This document shows, piece after piece, positions 15,058 through 20,176 of a stretch of 20,176 bases of DNA (position 1 is its first letter; the number at the start of each line of letters is the position of its first letter). The stretch is from positions 1 to 20,176 of the forward strand of contig JANRKT010000267.1 of NCBI GenBank assembly GCA_033763355.1. Direction: 5' to 3'. A program made the translations under genes and the position numbers. Source of the DNA: JANRKT01 sp033763355. Its GTDB lineage: Bacteria > Bacteroidota > Bacteroidia > Chitinophagales > Chitinophagaceae. Below the pieces are notes generated by a model that was not told the DNA's origin, made no database searches, and worked only from the letters and a program-made list of their open reading frames with translations.

Positions 15058-15801
15058 ATGGCAAAGCTTCCATGGTACAAAGACTGGTTTAATTCGCCTT
15101 ATTACCACCTGCTCTATTTTGAAAGAAACGAAAAAGAAGCTGCAGCATTTATTGAAAGGCTGCTGGCCCACCTGCAACCTGTGCCCGGATCAAAGATGCT
15201 GGATGTGGCCTGTGGCAAAGGACGGCATGCAAAAGTGCTGGCCGATAAAGGTTTTGATGTTACCGGCATTGATATTTCTCCTGACATGATAGCTGAAGCC
15301 AAAAAACTGGAGAAGGATAACCTGCAGTTTTTTCTTCACGACATGCGGCTGCCCTTCTGGATAAACTATTACCATTACGTTTTTAATTTTTTTACCAGCT
15401 TTGGCTATTTCAACACCCGGCGTGACCATGATGATGCCATCCGCACCATTGCCAATGCTTTGCGGCCCGGCGGAACTTTGGTGATAGATTACCTCAATGT
15501 GCATTATGCAGAGAACCATCTCGTTCACCAGGATCATAAAACCATTGACGGCGTTGACTTTTATCTTACCCGCTGGCTGGACGAGGAGGCTTTCTACAAA
15601 AAAATTGAAATTGAAGATGAGAAATTAGATGAACCTCTTGTGTTTACTGAAAAGGTCCACAAATTTACTTTAGGTGATTTTACTGATATGCTTGCTTACC
15701 AGGGGCTGCAGATAACCGAGGTATTCGGGGATTACCAACTAAGTCCATATCATCTTTTTAAGTCACCCAGGGCCATTATGATTGCCCGCAAAATCAGGTA
15801 A
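15058..15801 (+). CDS. Class I SAM-dependent methyltransferase
   Basis: 247 residues from ATG 15058 (MAKLPWYKDWFNSPYYHLLY). An upstream in-frame start at 14983 would add 25 residues that look random and precede the promoter element. The Rossmann-fold methyltransferase core shows motif I MLDVACGKGRHAKVLA (about 47-62), the acidic end of strand 2 in VTGIDISPDMI, LHDMRLPF, and NALRPGGTLVIDYLN (post-I/III region). The C-terminal part (HKFTLGDFTDMLAYQGLQITEVFGDY) is the usual substrate-side helix and strand. Substrate unknown: such genes are annotated only by fold, and the divergent glmM and downstream PAP2 gene do not settle it. Likely cytoplasmic. Confidence 0.88.
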   Translation: MAKLPWYKDWFNSPYYHLLYFERNEKEAAAFIERLLAHLQPVPGSKMLDVACGKGRHAKVLADKGFDVTGIDISPDMIAEAKKLEKDNLQFFLHDMRLPFWINYYHYVFNFFTSFGYFNTRRDHDDAIRTIANALRPGGTLVIDYLNVHYAENHLVHQDHKTIDGVDFYLTRWLDEEAFYKKIEIEDEKLDEPLVFTEKVHKFTLGDFTDMLAYQGLQITEVFGDYQLSPYHLFKSPRAIMIARKIR

Positions 15802-15803
15802 AT

Positions 15804-15850
15804 GGCTGTTATTCAGCGGGAACTTCTTAACTTGTTGTAAATTAACAGCC
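15804..15850 (+). other. Inverted repeat after the methyltransferase gene
   Basis: GGCTGTTA (15804-15811) and TAACAGCC (15843-15850) are perfect 8-base arms with a 31-base spacer, between the stop codon and the next promoter motif. No T-run follows. It may be a weak terminator or a coincidence. Confidence 0.3.
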
Positions 15851-15867
15851 ACATGATGCGGAGTTGT

Positions 15868-15875
15868 TATTTTTG
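15868..15875 (+). promoter_or_regulatory. Promoter -7 element TATTTTTG close to the PAP2 start
   Basis: Exact TAnnTTTG ending 5 bases before ATG 15881. Transcription would then begin at or within a base or two of the start codon, suggesting a leaderless message. It also argues against GTG 15875 as the start. Confidence 0.45.
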
Positions 15876-15880
15876 TGCCT

Positions 15881-16483
15881 ATGACTTTATTGCAAAGCCT
15901 CGATGATATACCTTTTTCGGAAAAATTACTTCATGCCGATTATTGGTTAATGATAAAAATTAACCGGGAATGGCAGGCGGATTTTTTTGACAGCATTGCA
16001 CTTTTTATCAGGGATTCATACACGTGGCTTCCGCTTTATCTTTTCCTCCTGCTTTATGTCACCATTAACTTTGGTAAAAAAGGATGGTGGTGGGTTGTAG
16101 CCATATTGGCTATGGCCGGTCTGTGCGACCTCATCAGCAGCCAGATCATTAAAGAATGGGTGGGCAGGCCACGCCCCTGCAGGGAGCCCCTGCTTGCCGA
16201 ACACATCAGGATACTTGCCAAATACTGCGGCATGAATGGCAGCTTCACTTCTTCTCATGCCACCAATCATTTTGCTGTTGCCATGTTTTTGTTTCAGACT
16301 TTGCGTTTCAGCAGCCGCTGGTGGGCGCTGGCTTTTATATGGGCAGGGGCCATAAGCTATGCACAGGTATATGTTGGCGTGCATTACCCGTCAGATGTGC
16401 TGGCGGGCGGTTTACTGGGTTGTATAATCGGTTACGGCGCCTCAAAATTTTTCAACAAACAAATTGGTTTAGCTAAAGCATAA
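15881..16483 (+). CDS. PAP2-family phosphatase, membrane bound
   Basis: 200 residues from ATG 15881 with about five or six transmembrane helices and the three PAP2 motifs facing the periplasm. C1 is K91-EWVGRP-R98P. C2 is FTSSHATNHF with catalytic H126, where PSGH is the usual form. C3 is YAQVYVGVHYPSDVLAG with H168 and D172. In C3 the usual Ser-Arg pair is Ala161-Gln162, so the phosphate-binding arginine is missing. Family members dephosphorylate undecaprenyl pyrophosphate, lipid A or phosphatidate; which applies here is open, and the altered C3 may change activity. The CNNM gene starts 6 bases after its stop, so the two are one operon. Confidence 0.87.
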   Translation: MTLLQSLDDIPFSEKLLHADYWLMIKINREWQADFFDSIALFIRDSYTWLPLYLFLLLYVTINFGKKGWWWVVAILAMAGLCDLISSQIIKEWVGRPRPCREPLLAEHIRILAKYCGMNGSFTSSHATNHFAVAMFLFQTLRFSSRWWALAFIWAGAISYAQVYVGVHYPSDVLAGGLLGCIIGYGASKFFNKQIGLAKA

Positions 16484-16489
16484 ACAGGC

Positions 16490-17788
16490 ATGATTGATTT
16501 TTTTATACTGATAGGATTGATTCTCATCAACGGGTTATTTTCAATGGCAGAGATTGCACTGGTATCGGCACGTAAGGCAAGGCTGGAAGCGCAGGCCAAC
16601 AAAGGCGACCACAATGCAAAACGTGCACTGGAACTTTCACAGAAACCCGATACTTTTTTATCAACCGTTCAGATCGGTATTACACTTATAGGGATATTAA
16701 CAGGTATTTATTCAGGCGAAAAAATTGTGGGTGATGTGGTGGAATGGCTCAACCAGTTTCCGCTTGTAAAACCTTACAGCAAGGGTATTGCTACAACGCT
16801 TGTGGTAATAGTAATCACCTTTCTTTCCCTTATACTTGGCGAACTTGTTCCTAAACGATTAGGCCTGGCCAACCCCGAAGCCATTGCCAAAATATTGGCC
16901 GGCCCGATGAAACTGCTGAGCCGCATTACCTTTCCTTTTGTATGGCTGCTTAGCAAAACCACCACGGTTATCGTAAAGATTTTAAACATCCGCAGCAGCG
17001 ACAACCAGGTAACGGAAGAAGAAATCAAGGCCATTATCAGCGAAGGCACTGAGCATGGCGCTATTGAAGTAACCGAACAGGCAATTATTGAACGCATCTT
17101 TCACCTCGGCGACAGGAACATTACTTCCTTAATGACACACCGCAGCGACATCATCTGGTTTGAGCTGCATGACAGCGAAGAAACAATCAAAGAAAAAATT
17201 TTGCAGGAACCACATTCGGTTTATCCCATCTGCGACGAAACCATTGACAACATAAAAGGAGTGGTAGCCATTAAAGATTTATATGTTTCAGATGACCACA
17301 TCCCTTTTAAAAATATCATGAAGCCTGCCCTTTTTGTTCCCGAAAACAATACGCCTTACCAGGTACTGGAGCGGTTTAAGGAAACAAGGATACATTCCTG
17401 CTTTATTGTAGATGAATACGGCACATTACTGGGTATGGTAACATTGAATGACATTCTTGAAGCCATAGTAGGGGATATACCCCAGCCTGATATGCAGGAT
17501 TACGAAGTAAAGGAAAGGGAAGACGGCAGTTTTCTTGTTGATGCACAAATACCATTTTATGACTTCCTCACCCGCTTTGAAAAAACAGAATGGATGAACG
17601 AAGGCGAACAGGAATTTGATACCCTTGCAGGCTTTATACTCCACCAACTGGAACGCATACCCCATACAGGCGACACGATGGAATGGCGGGGCTTTCATTT
17701 TGAAATTGTGGACATGGATGCCCACCGCATTGACAAAGTGCTGGTAAAAATTTCGCAGGAAATAAAAGATGAGATGGAAGAGGAATAG
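16490..17788 (+). CDS. CNNM/CorC-type membrane protein with CBS domains (hemolysin family)
   Basis: 432 residues in the order typical of the family. The N-terminal DUF21/CNNM membrane domain (about 1-185) shows MAEIALVSARKARLE, STVQIGITLIGILTGIYSG and LGELVPKRLGLANPE. A CBS pair follows (about 200-330, ITSLMTHRSDIIW and DEYGTLLGMVTLNDILEAIVGDI), then a C-terminal CorC/HlyC domain (about 345-425, FDTLAGFILHQLERIPHTGD). Family members are linked to Mg2+ or Co2+ efflux, and CBS domains usually sense Mg-ATP. The hemolysin label is historical. It is translated just downstream of the PAP2 gene. The substrate ion is inferred from the family only. Confidence 0.93.
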   Translation: MIDFFILIGLILINGLFSMAEIALVSARKARLEAQANKGDHNAKRALELSQKPDTFLSTVQIGITLIGILTGIYSGEKIVGDVVEWLNQFPLVKPYSKGIATTLVVIVITFLSLILGELVPKRLGLANPEAIAKILAGPMKLLSRITFPFVWLLSKTTTVIVKILNIRSSDNQVTEEEIKAIISEGTEHGAIEVTEQAIIERIFHLGDRNITSLMTHRSDIIWFELHDSEETIKEKILQEPHSVYPICDETIDNIKGVVAIKDLYVSDDHIPFKNIMKPALFVPENNTPYQVLERFKETRIHSCFIVDEYGTLLGMVTLNDILEAIVGDIPQPDMQDYEVKEREDGSFLVDAQIPFYDFLTRFEKTEWMNEGEQEFDTLAGFILHQLERIPHTGDTMEWRGFHFEIVDMDAHRIDKVLVKISQEIKDEMEEE

Positions 17789-17867
17789 AACCGCTGTTGA
17801 AAATCTCCGGACAGGGCATATTTATTTATTGTTTCATCCTGCACAATCAAATAATAGGTTTTTTTAT

Positions 17868-18143
17868 ATGATTATTAAAATTTTAATAACCATATTCCTT
17901 TTCATAAACAGTATTATGGGGATACGGTTTTTCTTAAACGTCTTCCATGTATTGCATACAAGCAAATATTCAAAAACAGCAACCTTAATTTATGCAATCA
18001 TTTTTTCAGCGCTGGCCATTTCAGGGCTTTATTTTTTTATTGTAAAACCTGAGATTAATATTGCACTCTGGCTTGGCATTGGCCCATGGGTAATAATTTT
18101 AAGTGTACTTCTTTTTAATATGCTGACAGGTGATTACAAATAA
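17868..18143 (+). CDS. Small membrane protein of unknown function
   Basis: 91 residues from ATG 17868 with three hydrophobic helices (KILITIFLFINSIMGIRFFL, TLIYAIIFSALAISGLYFFIV, IALWLGIGPWVIILSVLLFNML) and short charged loops. The frame is open back to 17769, but that extension overlaps the CNNM gene and lacks coding character, so the internal ATG next to the first helix is chosen. I do not recognise the family. The next small gene follows after 17 bases, suggesting co-transcription. Very AT-rich upstream sequence, but no exact promoter octamer. Confidence 0.6.
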   Translation: MIIKILITIFLFINSIMGIRFFLNVFHVLHTSKYSKTATLIYAIIFSALAISGLYFFIVKPEINIALWLGIGPWVIILSVLLFNMLTGDYK

Positions 18144-18160
18144 TACCACATGTTTTTACT

Positions 18161-18415
18161 ATGCACAATATCTCTTTTAATCCACGCTGGCGGGAAGAAT
18201 TGGTTGCAACAAGTAATGAGGGAACTTTGGTATTTGAACTGACAATGGGGAAATACCATGTATATTTTCCGAGTAAACCCAAATGGATAGCTTCCGTACC
18301 GGTTTGGGCAAAGGAAAAATGGGAAATATATTCAGAAGCCTGCAATGAGTGGTGTACCAATAATAAAATTCCGATAACGATTACTGACGATGCCCATGTA
18401 TATGAGGAAAAATAA
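18161..18415 (+). CDS. Small conserved-looking protein of unknown function
   Basis: 84 residues, soluble and Trp-rich (WREELV, KPKWIASVPVWAKEKWEIY, CNEWC). It reads as a folded domain rather than a shadow frame: a beta-hairpin-like GTLVFELTMGKYHVYFPS and a helix around WAKEKWEIYSEACNEWCTNN. I recall similar short proteins in Bacteroidota but cannot name a family. It follows the small membrane protein by 17 bases and may be co-transcribed. The reading frame stays open for another 55 codons after its stop (see the remnant at 18461). Confidence 0.6.
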   Translation: MHNISFNPRWREELVATSNEGTLVFELTMGKYHVYFPSKPKWIASVPVWAKEKWEIYSEACNEWCTNNKIPITITDDAHVYEEK

Positions 18416-18460
18416 CCATCCAGGTTTTTCTTCCCCGCCCTTCAGAACTCCCCTTGTTGC

Positions 18461-18583
18461 TTGCGTCCTCACAAGCCGGAATTGAATAATGTCATCAAGC
18501 TATTAGAAAAGACCCATGAAGATCGGGTAATACGGATATGGCACATGGCAGAAAGCGATACAATATTTTTGTCAGCTTTTTAG
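18461..18583 (+). pseudogene. Possible gene remnant, C-terminal coding-like stretch
   Basis: In the same frame as the preceding gene, the sequence from 18461 (TTG) to the TAG at 18581-18583 reads as 40 codons. The part ELNNVIKLLEKTHEDRVIRI followed by WHMAESDTIFLSAF has normal amphipathic protein character. There is no good start codon: TTG at 18461 or 18482, or an internal ATG. It overlaps the convergent TonB-like gene end by 12 bases. This looks like the tail of a decayed gene, but 40 codons can be open by chance. I do not recognise it. Confidence 0.25.
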
Positions 18584-19465
18584 GCGGAAGTTGAAGATGA
18601 TCGTACCAATCTGTTCCTCTGCGCCATCAGCAGTAGAAGAAAATTTCAGTTGCCTTGCTTTACGTAATGCGATATCCCTCATGGTCCCGTCAGAAGTAGT
18701 GGATCCACGCGGCTGATAAGATGCGCTGATTACGGCGCCGCTTTTATCTATTTTTATATCTACAGCAACTTTGGCGTTTTCATTAAACTCATCTTCAAAA
18801 GAAGGTAACCTTGTAATCTTTCTTCCCTGCAACCCCTTTGAAACATAAACACCACTTCTGCCGCTGCCGCCATTGCCTGTGTAACTGTCAGAGTTAGGGT
18901 TACCATTCGGTTTTCCCTGGTCGCCACGACCGCCTGCAATGCCCTGGTCCCTGCTGTTGTTCCATGTATCTGCATTGTTACCGCCTGCGCCTGAACCATC
19001 ACCGCCTTTGTAAACATATTTGGGTTTGGGCGGTGCAGGTTTGGGATTCACTACTTCTACAGGTTTATTGGTTTGTTTTTTTACAGGCTCCGTAATTTCT
19101 TTTTTGGGTATGTTGGGGTTATTGGGCTTTGGTTTATCAACTTTCGGCACTTTTACATCAGGCGCTTCTTTATCATTGTCATTTGTCTCCACATCTTTTG
19201 CTTCTTCCACTTTTGCAATCTGTGTTTTTGGGGGCCTATTGATTTCTTCTTCCGCTGCTGCCGGAGGTCCGGGTATTTGAGGGGGGATATCACCTGAACC
19301 CTGGTCGCTGTTGCCCAGGTTTACTTCAATGCCTTCTTCAGTTTGCGGGGGAATATCCTGTGGTATCGTCCATGAAACAATAAAAAACAGCAGGAGCATG
19401 ATACCGCAAATAATGCCGGTGTAAGTTCCTGCTTTAATATTTTTTTGTGTCTCAATGTGGCTCAT
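18572..19465 (-). CDS. TonB-like envelope protein with Pro- and Gly-rich linker
   Basis: 297 residues. A short cytoplasmic N-terminus precedes one transmembrane helix (about 14-33, TYTGIICGIMLLLFFIVSW). Then come a Pro/Lys/Glu-rich rod (about 37-150, PKPNNPNIPKKEITEPVKK, NPKPAPPKPKY), a Gly/Asn-rich stretch (about 154-205) and a C-terminal domain (about 206-297, KVAVDIKIDKSGAVISASY, IALRKARQLKF, GTIIFNFRL). This TonB/TolA-like layout suits a protein spanning the periplasm from the inner membrane. The usual YP motif of TonB is absent. In Bacteroidota such genes often sit beside exbB and exbD, but neither is here. Promoter octamer at 19542, 76 bases upstream. Energy-transducer role is inferred from architecture only. 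Confidence 0.8.
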   Translation of the reverse strand: MSHIETQKNIKAGTYTGIICGIMLLLFFIVSWTIPQDIPPQTEEGIEVNLGNSDQGSGDIPPQIPGPPAAAEEEINRPPKTQIAKVEEAKDVETNDNDKEAPDVKVPKVDKPKPNNPNIPKKEITEPVKKQTNKPVEVVNPKPAPPKPKYVYKGGDGSGAGGNNADTWNNSRDQGIAGGRGDQGKPNGNPNSDSYTGNGGSGRSGVYVSKGLQGRKITRLPSFEDEFNENAKVAVDIKIDKSGAVISASYQPRGSTTSDGTMRDIALRKARQLKFSSTADGAEEQIGTIIFNFRLKS

Positions 19466-19541
19466 AGTAAAGAAGTTGATTTAATGTATTTACATCCCTT
19501 TGTGATTCTTACTTCCGTATTTCTGACTTTCTTTATATAAG

Positions 19542-19549
19542 CAAATTTA
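19542..19549 (-). promoter_or_regulatory. Promoter -7 element TAAATTTG of the TonB-like gene
   Basis: Exact TAnnTTTG on the minus strand, 76 bases before the ATG. TTTG occurs about 24 bases further upstream as a possible -33. The spacing is slightly long. Confidence 0.4.
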
Positions 19550-19632
19550 TTTCCAAATCTGTTATTGGCTTGCCAAATTTTAACATTTGCAACCAGGTAA
19601 GAGATGCCCGGTCATGAGCGGATACATAAACA

Positions 19633-20176
19633 TCAGCCAACTTTGTGATACAGGAAGCCTGGCGCCCACTTCATTATTTTGGCAATCAGCCACCAGCGAC
19701 GGCTTACATAAAATTTAGTTTTGCCTGCTTCAATGCCATTGTAAATCTGTATGGCAGCTTTTTGAACTGAAGCCACCCAAAACCGTTTATTGCCCTGCGC
19801 CATTTTGGTTTGCACAAAGCCCGGCTGTACATCGGTAATAATAATGTTTGTTTTCATCTTTCTTGCTTTCATGTGCAGCCCTTCAAAATAAATGCTTTGG
19901 AAAGCTTTGCTTGCGCTGTAAGCAGGCGCCCAACTGTTACCGCGTATGGAAGCGATGGAAGAAATATTGGCAATCTGCCCTTTCTCTCCATGCTGTATAA
20001 AATAATTAAAAACCCAATTCACCATTTGTGCAAAAGCGTTTACATTGGTATCAATAGTGGTTTTGTCAATGGGCCAGTCAAGGGTTTTGCTTACCAGGCC
20101 TATGCCTGCGCTCACAACAAATAAATCAAGCCCGCCGAGTTTATCAATTAATTTCTCAATATGGGTGATGTTGTTC
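19633..20176 (-). CDS. Short-chain dehydrogenase/reductase, N-terminus missing at window edge
   Basis: C-terminal 180 residues of an SDR-family NAD(P)-dependent oxidoreductase; the frame is open to the right edge, so the Rossmann TGxxxGxG segment lies outside. Visible are GGLDLFVVSAGIG (the NNAG-motif strand, here SAG), TNVNAFAQMVNW, the active-site serine in ISSIASIRG, the catalytic Y-S-A-S-K in PAYSASKAF, and the VQPGFVQTKMA strand. It is a classical SDR with the full Ser-Tyr-Lys set. The apparent GTG start at 20115 is internal, because the coding sequence continues upstream as THIEKLIDKLGGLD. The C-terminal basic and hydrophobic end (RRWWLIAKIMKWAPGFLYHKVG) may associate with the membrane. 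Substrate unknown. Confidence 0.92.
   Translation of the reverse strand, partial: NNITHIEKLIDKLGGLDLFVVSAGIGLVSKTLDWPIDKTTIDTNVNAFAQMVNWVFNYFIQHGEKGQIANISSIASIRGNSWAPAYSASKAFQSIYFEGLHMKARKMKTNIIITDVQPGFVQTKMAQGNKRFWVASVQKAAIQIYNGIEAGKTKFYVSRRWWLIAKIMKWAPGFLYHKVG

Noticed and set aside
17769..17867. Upstream start for the small membrane protein
   Set aside because: It overlaps the CNNM gene end and adds 33 residues without membrane or family character before the first helix.
19565..19576. Short palindrome TTGGC-TT-GCCAA as terminator of the SDR gene
   Set aside because: Only 5-bp arms and no T-run on the minus strand; probably chance.

Overview
The window looks like chromosomal DNA of a Bacteroidota bacterium, most likely Chitinophagales/Chitinophagaceae. 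This rests on the overall protein flavour (YwqK-type MORN proteins, MORN plus TonB C-terminal fusions, lipoproteins with a C-Q-K-E start, an Fmu/RsmB-like methyltransferase) and on repeated exact matches to the Bacteroidota -7 promoter element TAnnTTTG just upstream of start codons. The genus assignment is inference; no rRNA or other taxonomic marker lies in the window.

Layout. 1-203 holds no protein gene. It is a mosaic of short repeats built from the 5' half of a CAU-anticodon (Met-type) tRNA on the minus strand, alternating with small GC-rich palindromes. 358-1212 is an EamA/DMT-family permease. 1308-3644 (minus) holds a small exported protein of unknown function and a translationally coupled pair of exported MORN-repeat proteins, the first with a TonB C-terminal domain. 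3925-4182 (minus) is rpsT (ribosomal protein S20) with a clear terminator. 4430-8469 is the sucA-sucB operon (E1 and E2 of 2-oxoglutarate dehydrogenase). 8519-10911 holds two independently promoted lipoproteins separated by a strong terminator. Two near-identical palindromes follow, then an RsmB-like rRNA m5C methyltransferase (11053-12210).

12237-14894 (minus) holds a cysteine desulfurase and phosphoglucosamine mutase (glmM). Divergent from glmM are a SAM-dependent methyltransferase (15058-15801), a PAP2 phosphatase with an altered third motif (15881-16483) and, 6 bases later, a CNNM/CorC-type membrane protein with CBS domains (16490-17788). Two small uncharacterised genes follow (17868-18415), then a possible gene remnant (18461-18583). 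On the minus strand at the right end are a TonB-like protein with a long Pro/Gly-rich linker (18572-19465) and the C-terminal part of a short-chain dehydrogenase cut by the window edge (19633-20176).

Most genes are housekeeping or cell-envelope genes in one- or two-gene units, and no defence, phage or CRISPR locus was found. The least explained items are the tRNA-half/hairpin repeat mosaic at the left edge, the twin palindromes at 10937-10998, the very short gaps between promoter motif and start codon in two genes, and the exported MORN-TonB pair.
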